Part shown: positions 5,859-14,141 of the stretch, one piece after another
Layout of the letters: every line of letters starts with the position of its first letter
Position numbering within the stretch: position 1 is the stretch's first letter
Source: an uncultured Pedobacter sp.
GTDB lineage: Bacteria; Bacteroidota; Bacteroidia; Sphingobacteriales; Sphingobacteriaceae
NCBI GenBank assembly: GCA_946478755.1
Contig: CAMLDJ010000101.1
Span: 1-17,361, forward strand
Reading direction: 5' to 3'
Length of the DNA: 17,361 nt
Program-made: the position numbers and the translations under genes
The notes under the pieces: generated by a model
The model's input: only the letters and a program-made list of their open reading frames with translations
What the model was told of the DNA's origin: nothing
Databases searched by the model: none

Positions 5859-6983
5859 ATGCAAGACCAAAATTCAAGTCACAAAAGAAAATTGATTCGA
5901 CGTTATGCAGAAAACGCAGCGTCTGAAAAAGAACTGCAGTCCCTTTTCGGAATGATCAGTAATAACGAAATGGATCATTTACTGGAAGAAGAGATGGACA
6001 GGGATATAAGGGCAAGTGGTGCGTTAAATCAGGAGAAGCGCAGATTTACCGGATGGTATAAATATGCAGCAGCATCCCTGATCATCCTCACCCTATCGGC
6101 TGTGACCAGTTATTTTCTTTCCAGCAGCAGTAAAAACGATAACCTGAGTAAAACAAACAAGAATATTGAACCAGGTGGCAATGTCGCCTACTTAACGCTG
6201 AGCAACGGAAAACGGATTGCACTTACTGAACTGGACAACGGAACAATAGTTAAAGAGGCAGGGGTAGAGATCGTTAAAGGCGCTAACGGACAACTGATTT
6301 ATAAACTGTCAGCTGTGGAAGGAACTACTGCTGATCATATGTTCAACACGATTGAAACCCCAAGGGGCGGACAGTACCAGATTTTACTTCCTGATGGCTC
6401 TAAAGTATGGTTAAATGCTGCATCATCTTTAAAATACCCTACTTCATTTACTGCATTAAAAGAAAGGAACGTTGAACTCAAGGGAGAAGCGTATTTTGAG
6501 GTTTCGAAAAATAAAGCAAAGCCATTTATCGTGCATAGTGCAAGGCAGGACGTAAAAGTACTGGGTACCCATTTCAATATCAATGCATATGCCGATGAGC
6601 CTCAGGTAAAAACGACGTTGATAGAGGGGGCTGTATGTGTGAGTGCAACACCATTTAAAGAAATACTGAAACCGGGCCAGGAATCTGTTCTGAGTGCATC
6701 GGGTATGCAGGTCAAAGAAGTGGAAACCGAAGAGGCGATTGCCTGGAAAAACGGTGAGTTCATGTTCTCGAGTGAACCCATCACAGCCATTATGCGCAAA
6801 ATATCGAGATGGTATAATGTGGATGTTAGTTACCAGGGAAATTTAGCTCAAATGCGGTTTACAGGGACTGTATCCAGGTATTCGAATGTTTCCGATGTGT
6901 TACAAATGTTGGAAATGACCAATAAAATAAAGTTCAGTATGCAAGGTCATCAAATAAAAGTAACCGCCAATGTCACCAGGTAA
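5859..6983 (+). CDS. FecR-like transmembrane anti-sigma factor
   Basis: A 374-residue inner-membrane regulator for the sigma factor encoded just upstream. The cytoplasmic N-terminus (1-66) is short and charged, beginning with a helix around KLIRRYAENAASEKEL that should bind sigma. One transmembrane helix lies at about 68-88. The periplasmic part contains the FecR domain (about 160-262: TPRGGQYQILLPDG, VWLNAASSLKYP, VELKGEAYFEV, VLGTHFNINAY) and a C-terminal DUF4974 domain (about 300-370: FSSEPITAIMRKISRWYNVDV). The DUF4974 domain resembles the STN domain of its receptor partner. Length and order are standard for Bacteroidota FecR proteins. By analogy with FecA-FecR-FecI, it relays binding at the SusC STN domain to the sigma factor. 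Confidence 0.94.
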   Translation: MQDQNSSHKRKLIRRYAENAASEKELQSLFGMISNNEMDHLLEEEMDRDIRASGALNQEKRRFTGWYKYAAASLIILTLSAVTSYFLSSSSKNDNLSKTNKNIEPGGNVAYLTLSNGKRIALTELDNGTIVKEAGVEIVKGANGQLIYKLSAVEGTTADHMFNTIETPRGGQYQILLPDGSKVWLNAASSLKYPTSFTALKERNVELKGEAYFEVSKNKAKPFIVHSARQDVKVLGTHFNINAYADEPQVKTTLIEGAVCVSATPFKEILKPGQESVLSASGMQVKEVETEEAIAWKNGEFMFSSEPITAIMRKISRWYNVDVSYQGNLAQMRFTGTVSRYSNVSDVLQMLEMTNKIKFSMQGHQIKVTANVTR

Positions 6984-7069
6984 ATAAAAATAAACCAAAT
7001 AAAACCAACCAGAAAATGAAAAATTCCGAACCAGACCCTTAGCCTGCCACAAAACACCGGGATATAAAA

Positions 7070-7096
7070 ATCAGGAGTGCTACCAACACCCCTGAT
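7070..7096. other. Hairpin in the fecR-susC gap
   Basis: ATCAGGAGTG pairs with CACCCCTGAT (one A-C mismatch) around a 7-nt loop. There is no T-run after it on the plus strand; read on the minus strand it is followed by TTTTTATA, as in a terminator, although no minus-strand gene lies there. It may be a processing or stability element between fecR and susC. Confidence 0.5.
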
Positions 7097-7217
7097 CAAA
7101 TGTTCAGGTGCTATAAAAAATGTCGCAAAACAAGGATTATAAAAACCTAAACGAACCAAATGTATACTGTGCCACGACTAAAACCAAATTTATTTGGGAA
7201 AGAAGCGTCTAAATTGA

Positions 7218-7234
7218 TGGAGGAAGGTCCTCCA
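7218..7234 (+). other. Short perfect hairpin in the susC leader
   Basis: TGGAGGA pairs perfectly with TCCTCCA across the loop AGG. No T-run follows. The same GGAGGA and TCCTCC hexamers recur at 7412-7417 and 7432-7437, so alternative pairings are possible across the leader. Confidence 0.55.
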
Positions 7235-7318
7235 CTTAGCTTGTTACCATCCAATTCCTAATTAGTGATTGGAACTTAATCAGAAAAACAATTATGAAAA
7301 TCTTAAAGACAAACGATA

Positions 7319-10300
7319 ATGTTTACAACGTTTACAAAACTTCTTGCTTACCTGTTAAGCGACCTGGCTTGTACGAGCCGGGATAGTGCGAGAGAATTGC
7401 GTCCGGTGCTGGGAGGAGCCAGAATTGCAAATCCTCCACTGCCTACGGGACAAATCTCTACAAAGATCTTATCTAAACCTCATTCCTTTTTAACGAAATT
7501 TCTACTCGTTATGAGATTAACTATAACAATACTAATGCTTGCAATTCTTCAGGTAAGCGCAGCAACTTATGGTCAGAAAATAACGCTTTCTGAAAAGAAT
7601 GCGTCTCTGGAAAAAGTATTAAAAAAAATCAGGTCACAAAGTGGGTTTAACTTTCTTTATGAAGACGCAGATATAGCCGGTTCGAAGGCGGTTAATATTG
7701 AGTTTTTAAACATTCCTATCCATGATGCCCTGGACAGACTGTTTGTAAATCAACAGCTAACTTACTCAATAAAAGATAAGACCGTTGTGATTAAAGCAAA
7801 AACACCTGCTTCCCATCTGATGGCGGCTTTGATAGACATCAAAGGGAGCGTATTTGATGGGGAAGGGCAACCTTTACCTGGCGCAAGCGTACGGGTAAAG
7901 GGCGGCTCAAAAGGTACGACTACCAATTCAAAGGGGGGATTTGAGCTGAAAGGTGTGGATTCAAAATCGACCCTTGTGGTTTCCTATATCGGTTTTCTGA
8001 ATAAGGAGATCCCTGTGAATAACCAGACACAATTGACCATCCGTCTGGAAGCAGACCAGTCTAAATTAAATGAAGTGGTGGTTATTGGATATGGCACTGC
8101 AAAAAGAAGCGATCTGACCGGTTCTGTTGGACAGGTTAATATGAGCGATTTTCAGCAGGCCCCGGTAAGGTCTTTTGATGAGGCGCTGGCTGGGCGTGTT
8201 GCCGGAGTACAGGTTACTTCATCCGAAGGACAGCCAGGGTCAGGTATCGATATCATCATCAGGGGGGCAAACTCTTTAACACAGGACAATTCTCCTTTGT
8301 ATGTGATTGACGGTTTCCCTACTGAAAATTTCGATAATAACGCCATCAATCCGGAAGAAATTGAATCTATCGACGTGTTAAAAGATGCCTCGGCCAGTGC
8401 TATTTATGGGGCAAGGGGAGCAAATGGCGTCATCATCATTACCACCAAAAGAGGCAAGATAGGTTTACCTGTTCTCAAATATAACGGATCATACGGAATC
8501 CAGAACAACATCTATGAGGTTCCATTGATGAGCCCTTACGAATACCTGAAGCTACAAAGCCAGGTTACTCCGACAGATTATGCAAATGCTTATCTGGGAC
8601 CCATTATAGACCCGGCTGATCCTACCGCACCGCCAACTTATAAATATACGTTGGAGGATTATCGAAATACAGAAGGAATAGATTGGCAGAACCAGCTTTT
8701 CCGGACCGCTCCCATGCAGAGCCATTCCTTATCGATGTCCGGCGGAACAGAAAAAACCCGATATTCTCTGTCCGGACAGCTATTTCAGCAGGACGGTACT
8801 ATTATTAACTCGGGTTACAGGCGTCAGCAGGGGAAAATGACCCTGGACCAAACGGTGAGCGACAAATTTAAAATAGGGGGAGATATTACCTATACCAGTT
8901 CTAAAACTTTCGGTTCGGCAACTTCAACTGCTGCCAACTCTTCAATGAACAACTTTTTATATAGTGTTTGGGGATACAGACCTGTAACACCTATAGGTAT
9001 ATTACCTGAGGATGTGTTAGAGGAATCTTCGGACGATTTTGTAAATACTGCAACCGATTACCGGTTTAATCCGATCATGACCGCTGAAAATCAGTTAAGG
9101 CAAACTTTTTCAAGAAATTTTGTGGGAAATGGGTATGCGGACTACACATTTATGCCTGGGCTTAAACTAAGGGTAAGCGGTGGAATCAACCGCGTACAGA
9201 AACGTGCGGAAGCTTTTAACAACTCAAATACCTATAGTGGCAGTCCATCCAACCCGTTTACCAACGGGCCAAACGGAAGCATCGTAAATTATGAGACCAC
9301 TACCTGGTCTAACGAGAATATTTTAACCTACAATAAGAAATTCAGCAAGGATCATCAATTGAATGTAATAGCTGGTTTTACTTTAAACGGAAATAAATAT
9401 GGTTATTATGGTTTGTCAGCCAATGCTTTACCTAATGAAGCGCTCGGTCTAAGCGGCCTTGCTTCAGGAAAAGCTCAGCCTGTTACTTCTTACAACTCTG
9501 AGTGGTCGCTGGTATCGGGACTGGCAAGGATCAATTACAGCTATAAAAATAAATACCTGTTTACAGCCTCTATGCGTGCCGATGGTTCCTCTAAATTCGG
9601 GCCGGGTAACCAATGGGGTTATTTCCCTTCAGGTGCCATTGCCTGGAAAATGATCAATGAGGATTTTATGAAAAATATTTCCTTCCTTTCGGATGCCAAA
9701 CTGAGACTGAGCTGGGGTATTACCGGCAATAACCGAGTAGACGATGGGGCTCGCTTTCCGCAAATGACCTACCCGATCAATTCTTATTATTCCTTTGAGA
9801 ATCTGCTTGCCCAGGGCATCAACATTACCAATGTTGGCAGTCCGGATCTGAAATGGGAAAGCACAAAACAAACAGACCTGGGCTTGGATCTGGGCTTGTT
9901 CAAGGGGCGAATAAACCTGACCGCGGAGTATTATCGTAAAAATATAAGTGATTTGCTGTTAAATGCCTTGCTGCCTTATACCACAGGTTATGTCAGTGCT
10001 TTTAAAAATATTGGGGCGACAAGGAATGAAGGTTTCGAGTTTTCAATCAATACAATCAATATTAAAAGTAAAAATTTCTCCTGGACCAGCAGTTTCAATA
10101 TTGCCTTCAACAGGAATAAAGTTATGGAACTCACCGAAAACCAGGAGAGTTTAATAAGCACGATTAGCTGGGATAGTTTTTATAGTTCTGTGCCCCTATA
10201 TATAGCCAAACTGGGTCAGCCTATGGGCCAGATTTATGGTTATATATGGGATGGTGTATACCAACCGGAAGATTTTACACAACCTACCCCAACAACTTAT

Positions 10301-10924
10301 CTGTTAAAACCAGAAGTTGCTACAAATGGTAATGCCAGAACTTCAATAAGGCCCGGCGATATCAAATACAGAGACATTAATGGCGATGGTACAGTAAATG
10401 ATTTTGACCGTACCGTAATCGGACGTGGCTATCCAATACACCAGGGAGGTCTGTCTAACAATTTTCAATACAGAAATTTCGATCTGGGCGTATTTTTCCA
10501 ATGGTCGTATGGCAGCGATATTGTAAATGCCAACAGGTTGATTTTTGAGGCTGGAAACAAAGCCTTCCTAAACCAGTATGCCACTTTTGAAGATCGCTGG
10601 AGCCCTGAGCATACGAATACCACTATGCACCGTGCCGGTGGACAATATGGTTATAGTTATTCAACGCGTGTTGTAGAGGACGGTTCGTTTTTAAGATTGA
10701 AAACGGTATCCCTGGGCTATACACTGCCAAAGAGTTTGCTAAACAGCCTTAAAATCAAAAGTCTGAGGGTGTATGCTTCGGCCCAGAATCTTTATACCTG
10801 GACCAATTATTCTGGTGCAGATCCTGAAGTCAACGTTAAAAGGACCGCTTTAACGCCGGGATTTGATTATTCGGCTTACCCGCGTGCACGCACGATCACT
10901 TTTGGTGCCGGTATATCTTTTTAG
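7319..10924 (+). CDS. SusC/RagA-type TonB-linked outer membrane receptor with STN domain
   Basis: A large outer-membrane transporter that works with the SusD protein encoded next. Counting from the ATG at 7319 (1201 residues), a signal-peptide-like MRLTITILMLAILQVSAATYG lies at 65-85. The STN domain, which contacts FecR, covers about 90-160. A carboxypeptidase-regulatory-like (CarbopepD_reg_2) domain covers about 173-250, then NEVVVIGYGTAKR (251-263) and the plug domain to about 380, with YVIDGFP and VLKDASASAIYGARGANG. The rest is the 22-strand barrel, ending in GAGISF with the terminal aromatic residue typical of barrel proteins. DINGDGTVNDFDRTVIG is the calcium-loop-like element common in SusC. 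The first 64 residues are odd and not hydrophobic; the ATG at 7511 gives a normal signal peptide and may be the real start. The ligand cannot be read from the sequence. Confidence 0.95.
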   Translation: MFTTFTKLLAYLLSDLACTSRDSARELRPVLGGARIANPPLPTGQISTKILSKPHSFLTKFLLVMRLTITILMLAILQVSAATYGQKITLSEKNASLEKVLKKIRSQSGFNFLYEDADIAGSKAVNIEFLNIPIHDALDRLFVNQQLTYSIKDKTVVIKAKTPASHLMAALIDIKGSVFDGEGQPLPGASVRVKGGSKGTTTNSKGGFELKGVDSKSTLVVSYIGFLNKEIPVNNQTQLTIRLEADQSKLNEVVVIGYGTAKRSDLTGSVGQVNMSDFQQAPVRSFDEALAGRVAGVQVTSSEGQPGSGIDIIIRGANSLTQDNSPLYVIDGFPTENFDNNAINPEEIESIDVLKDASASAIYGARGANGVIIITTKRGKIGLPVLKYNGSYGIQNNIYEVPLMSPYEYLKLQSQVTPTDYANAYLGPIIDPADPTAPPTYKYTLEDYRNTEGIDWQNQLFRTAPMQSHSLSMSGGTEKTRYSLSGQLFQQDGTIINSGYRRQQGKMTLDQTVSDKFKIGGDITYTSSKTFGSATSTAANSSMNNFLYSVWGYRPVTPIGILPEDVLEESSDDFVNTATDYRFNPIMTAENQLRQTFSRNFVGNGYADYTFMPGLKLRVSGGINRVQKRAEAFNNSNTYSGSPSNPFTNGPNGSIVNYETTTWSNENILTYNKKFSKDHQLNVIAGFTLNGNKYGYYGLSANALPNEALGLSGLASGKAQPVTSYNSEWSLVSGLARINYSYKNKYLFTASMRADGSSKFGPGNQWGYFPSGAIAWKMINEDFMKNISFLSDAKLRLSWGITGNNRVDDGARFPQMTYPINSYYSFENLLAQGINITNVGSPDLKWESTKQTDLGLDLGLFKGRINLTAEYYRKNISDLLLNALLPYTTGYVSAFKNIGATRNEGFEFSINTINIKSKNFSWTSSFNIAFNRNKVMELTENQESLISTISWDSFYSSVPLYIAKLGQPMGQIYGYIWDGVYQPEDFTQPTPTTYLLKPEVATNGNARTSIRPGDIKYRDINGDGTVNDFDRTVIGRGYPIHQGGLSNNFQYRNFDLGVFFQWSYGSDIVNANRLIFEAGNKAFLNQYATFEDRWSPEHTNTTMHRAGGQYGYSYSTRVVEDGSFLRLKTVSLGYTLPKSLLNSLKIKSLRVYASAQNLYTWTNYSGADPEVNVKRTALTPGFDYSAYPRARTITFGAGISF

Positions 10925-10977
10925 TCACCAGATGAATAAATGAACAGGACATGAAATTATCATTAATTTATAATCCA

Positions 10978-12600
10978 ATGAAAAAAATAATTCTTTTAAG
11001 TTTTGTTGCAGTCATGTGCTCAACAACTGGCTGTAAGAAGTTTTTAGATAAAGTACCATCATCATTTGTAGCCCCGGAAAATTACTTCAATAATGAAAAG
11101 GAGGTGAATACTGCTTTAAACGGCGTATATGATATTTTGAGCAGAGAGCAGATCTACGGCGGGCAATTACCCATCCGTCATGCCGTTAGCACTGACGAAT
11201 CTTTCTTCTCCTATGCTTCTTTTCCTACAGGACCTTTTTATTACAATTTTGGTTCGGAAGATGCCACTATACGCGATTTATGGAAGAACCTATATGATGG
11301 GATAGAACGTGCCAATGTGCTGTTGGCTAATTTAAGCAAGGCAACAATGGATGAGGAGAAAAGATCGGTTGTGAAAGGTGAAGCACTTTTTCTGCGCGCC
11401 TATTATTACTTTATATTGGTGCAAAACTGGGGTGGCGTACCACTAAAGCTCAGCCCCACTACTTCTATTAACAATGTAAATATCCCAAGGAATTCGGTTA
11501 AGGAGGTATACGATCAGATCTTAAAAGATATGACGGAGGCCGAAGGCCTTGTTAGAAAAATCTCGGACATCGGTTTTGGCGGTCGGGTCTCCAAATCGGC
11601 TGTACGAGGTATTCTGGCAAGAGTATGCTTAAACATGGCCGGTTTTCCTTTGAAAGAGGTGGCCAGATATAAGGATGCAGCTACATGGGCTGCAAAAGTA
11701 AATGAATTTGGAGAACATTCCCTTAATCCGGATTATAGCCAGGTTTTTATCAATCTGTGTAAGGATGAATATGATATAAAGGAAAGTATTTTTGAGGCTG
11801 AACTATGGGGATCAAATAGTGATGAATTCAGAGAAGGAGGACGAATCGGCAATGAAAATGGGGTAAAGTGTTCTGCATCTACTGACCTGATTGCAACAGT
11901 TGGTTACGCTTATGGTTTTGTAAGCACAACCAGAAAACTGTATACCTCTTATGAATTCAATACAACTGATGTATCAAAACGTGATTTGAGGAGAGACTGG
12001 GCCATTTCGACCTATACGCTTAATGCTTCCGGGGTAAAAGCCAATATCTCCGCTTCAAACATTTACGGCCGGAACTGTGCCAAATGGCGTAGGGAATATG
12101 AAAAAGTAACGCCTAAAAACAAAAATTATACCCCTATCAATTTTCAGATACTGAGATATGCAGATGTCTTGCTGATGCTGGCTGAAGCGGAGAATGAGGT
12201 AAACAACGGGCCAAATTTAACTGCCGTAAATGCACTGAATGAGGTAAGAAGAAGGGGGTATGGTAAACTGTTGCCCGGCGCAACCAATCCGGGCAATGCC
12301 GATTATCCGAATGCAATTTCGTTAAATAGAGGTGATTTTTTAAAGGTGGTTCAGGATGAAAGGGCCCGGGAGCTTTGTTTTGAGGGTTTACGCAAGTCAG
12401 ACCTGATCAGATGGGGTATTTTTGTAAGCACGATGCAGACAACAGCTGCTGAGTTTACGCAGTACGCATCTATGAGCACTACGATTTATAAAAATGCAAG
12501 AGATGCTGCACAACGCGTAAGTGATAAATTTTTACTGTACCCTATTCCAATCCTGGAAATGTCGCTAAACAAAGCTATGGTACAAAATGAAGGATATTAA
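10978..12600 (+). CDS. SusD/RagB family surface lipoprotein
   Basis: A 540-residue nutrient-binding lipoprotein that should form the lid on the SusC barrel. MKKIILLSFVAVMCSTTGC is a lipoprotein signal with Cys19 followed by KK. The N-terminal SusD-like domain (about 20-230) has the hallmark VPSSFVAPENYFNNEKEVNTA start and the tetratricopeptide-like helices around RANVLLANL and GEALFLRAYYYFILVQNWGGVPL. The C-terminal SusD domain (about 270-540) has FQILRYADVLLMLAEAENE, ALNEVRRRGYG and DERARELCFEGLRKSDLIRWG. Length is normal for the family. The frame is open to an ATG at 10951, but 10978 places the signal peptide at the N-terminus. It begins about 50 bp after susC. Ligand specificity is unknown because no enzyme gene accompanies it. 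Confidence 0.94.
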   Translation: MKKIILLSFVAVMCSTTGCKKFLDKVPSSFVAPENYFNNEKEVNTALNGVYDILSREQIYGGQLPIRHAVSTDESFFSYASFPTGPFYYNFGSEDATIRDLWKNLYDGIERANVLLANLSKATMDEEKRSVVKGEALFLRAYYYFILVQNWGGVPLKLSPTTSINNVNIPRNSVKEVYDQILKDMTEAEGLVRKISDIGFGGRVSKSAVRGILARVCLNMAGFPLKEVARYKDAATWAAKVNEFGEHSLNPDYSQVFINLCKDEYDIKESIFEAELWGSNSDEFREGGRIGNENGVKCSASTDLIATVGYAYGFVSTTRKLYTSYEFNTTDVSKRDLRRDWAISTYTLNASGVKANISASNIYGRNCAKWRREYEKVTPKNKNYTPINFQILRYADVLLMLAEAENEVNNGPNLTAVNALNEVRRRGYGKLLPGATNPGNADYPNAISLNRGDFLKVVQDERARELCFEGLRKSDLIRWGIFVSTMQTTAAEFTQYASMSTTIYKNARDAAQRVSDKFLLYPIPILEMSLNKAMVQNEGY

Positions 12601-12628
12601 TATGGAGCAGACAATTAAATCGCTAAAA

Positions 12629-13024
12629 ATGAAAAGAATATTATTATTTCCTATACTTTTCCTGCTGCTATCAGCCTGCAACAAGAAAGAGGTTGTTGCT
12701 CCTGATTTCAATGTTGCCGTTGCGCAGGGTAAGACAACTTTTAAAGTTGACGAACAAATTGATTTCAGTTTTTCCGGAAATCCGAATTACATTACCTTTT
12801 ACTCTGGTGAAGCTGGTAAGATGTATGAGTTCAAAGACCGCATCACTGCAGGGGCAAGAACAGATATTGGTGTTCCTATCCAGAACATGACCACTCAGTT
12901 ATTGACCTATCCTTACAGTTATAAAGCGGAGGGTACTTATACCGTAACTTTTGTAGTCAGTAATACGAGTGTATATGGTTCTATTACTGATGTTAAACAA
13001 ATTGTGCTCTCGATAGTTCCCTAA
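12629..13024 (+). CDS. Small DUF5017-type lipoprotein downstream of susD
   Basis: A 131-residue predicted lipoprotein: MKRILLFPILFLLLSAC with Cys17 is a clear signal with lipobox LSAC. The mature part is a single immunoglobulin/PKD-like beta domain with FKVDEQIDFSFSGNPNYITFYSGEAGKMYEF, which is the opening signature of DUF5017 proteins encoded beside SusC/SusD. Those usually have a further C-terminal domain; this one stops after about 110 residues at VLSIVP, so it is a short version or a naturally truncated one. In-frame ATGs also exist at 12587 (overlapping the end of susD) and 12602; 12629 is chosen because it gives the clean signal peptide. Co-transcription with susCD is nearly certain. 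A role as an accessory surface binding protein is inferred. Confidence 0.85.
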   Translation: MKRILLFPILFLLLSACNKKEVVAPDFNVAVAQGKTTFKVDEQIDFSFSGNPNYITFYSGEAGKMYEFKDRITAGARTDIGVPIQNMTTQLLTYPYSYKAEGTYTVTFVVSNTSVYGSITDVKQIVLSIVP

Positions 13025-13031
13025 ATGCTAT

Positions 13032-13055
13032 GGATAGCGCTGAAAGGCGCTATCC
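13032..13055. terminator. Hairpin between convergent susD operon and DUF3810 gene
   Basis: A perfect 9-bp stem, GGATAGCGC / GCGCTATCC, with a 6-nt loop lies 8 nt after the DUF5017 stop and 10 nt from the end of the convergent gene. With a one-base bulge the stem extends by three pairs (CTA/TAG). The T-run on either strand is weak (TTACTTAATTATT on plus), so it may work as a bidirectional terminator or transcript end protector. Confidence 0.7.
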
Positions 13056-13064
13056 TAGAATTAC

Positions 13065-14141
13065 TTAATTATTAACGAGTTCTTTTTTGTGTAAGTTGTA
13101 CAACCACAATACGATATCCTGATAGCTGTCTGTCCCTTTTGGCTGGTTATTGAGTTTAAGGAATCTGTCGAACGCCACATCCATATAAGCGAACATATCG
13201 CTGTTGTATTTTTTCCAGAAAGCTTTGTCTATTTGTAAATCCTCGATCGTGACTTTGTTAATGGTTTTATACAGCAACTCATAATCTTCGGGCGACTTGA
13301 GTCGGATCTCGAAAAGAATATTTTTAAATACCTCGTATGCGGCAGAATACCGAAAGTAAGGATCGCTGCTATTGCTGGCCACCAGGTAACCCACCAGGTT
13401 CGCCTCGTCTTCCCTGGCTACGCCCAGCTGATGGGCAATTTCGTGACAGGTAACAAATGGGAGTGCCGTAAGGGGTAGCCGCATATTTACATTTGCCTCG
13501 GCCGAAAGTGGACTGTAATAGCCCTCTATGCCAATTTTAGTGATCACCCAACTGTTTAATACCGGCTTTACGGCCGGAACGCGATAAGTAAAAAAAACAT
13601 TCTCTTCTTTCATGCCATCATAAGCCTGTTTGGCCTTTTGTTCCAGCTGGCCTACGGTGTAATTTCCTTTTTTTACCTGCTGAAGGGTATTTAGGCGGGT
13701 AATGAAGTATTTGCCTAATGAAACGAGCTGTGGGGTAGTGTATTTTTCATTGCTGATGGACAGTTGGCTGGCGATGGGCAGGCGTGAATAATTAAGTCCC
13801 CATAATATTTTGAAGAGCAGGTAAAGGATCATTAAAAAATTCAGGACCTGCAGGGAAATGTTAAGGCCATCCGTTCTTTTTAATTTCTTTTGAACGAGTC
13901 TTCTATAAAAGAGGTATCCATAACGGATCACATAAAGGATCAGCAGCAGGTAAAGGAAATCCCCCAGGGCAAAAGGCACCAGACTGCTGAAGGACCGTTG
14001 TACAGGGGCGATGAAATTATAAATGCCGCGGGAGTAATACTGCTCCACCCAATTGCTGTTGAAGCCAATCGCATATACCATTGCCGAAAGGATAAACAGC
14101 AGGGTAAACTGCTTTATTTTTGGCTGGTATGCAGGATTCAT
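13065..14141 (-). CDS. DUF3810 family membrane protein with HExxH motif
   Basis: A 358-residue membrane protein of the DUF3810 family, common in Bacteroidota. Predicted membrane helices lie at about 12-28, 56-80 and 98-116, followed by a large soluble domain. That domain carries a zinc-metallopeptidase-like motif, TCHEIAHQLG (His233, Glu234, His237), with acidic residues in REDEAN (about 243-248) as a possible third ligand. Proteolysis is plausible but unproven for the family. Its ATG shares one base with the pyrC stop codon (TAATG), so translation is coupled to pyrC. The last ~45 codons have a degenerate second copy at 4796-4938. The gene ends 40 bp from the convergent DUF5017 gene. Confidence 0.9.
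   Translation of the reverse strand: MNPAYQPKIKQFTLLFILSAMVYAIGFNSNWVEQYYSRGIYNFIAPVQRSFSSLVPFALGDFLYLLLILYVIRYGYLFYRRLVQKKLKRTDGLNISLQVLNFLMILYLLFKILWGLNYSRLPIASQLSISNEKYTTPQLVSLGKYFITRLNTLQQVKKGNYTVGQLEQKAKQAYDGMKEENVFFTYRVPAVKPVLNSWVITKIGIEGYYSPLSAEANVNMRLPLTALPFVTCHEIAHQLGVAREDEANLVGYLVASNSSDPYFRYSAAYEVFKNILFEIRLKSPEDYELLYKTINKVTIEDLQIDKAFWKKYNSDMFAYMDVAFDRFLKLNNQPKGTDSYQDIVLWLYNLHKKELVNN

Larger units (their letters stand above)
6984..7318. other. 335-bp fecR-susC gap with hairpins and short open frames
   Basis: AT-rich and rich in small structures. A 10-bp stem with one mismatch lies at 7070-7096, a perfect 7-bp stem with 3-nt loop at 7218-7234, and CCAAT...ATTGG near 7250-7274. Short open frames exist at 7016-7042 (8 codons), 7100-7150 (16 codons, basic with two Cys) and 7120-7212 (30 codons), plus one starting at 7294. 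None can be recognised as a gene. No exact TAnnTTTG box is present, which fits transcription of susC by the local ECF sigma factor. Confidence 0.6.
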
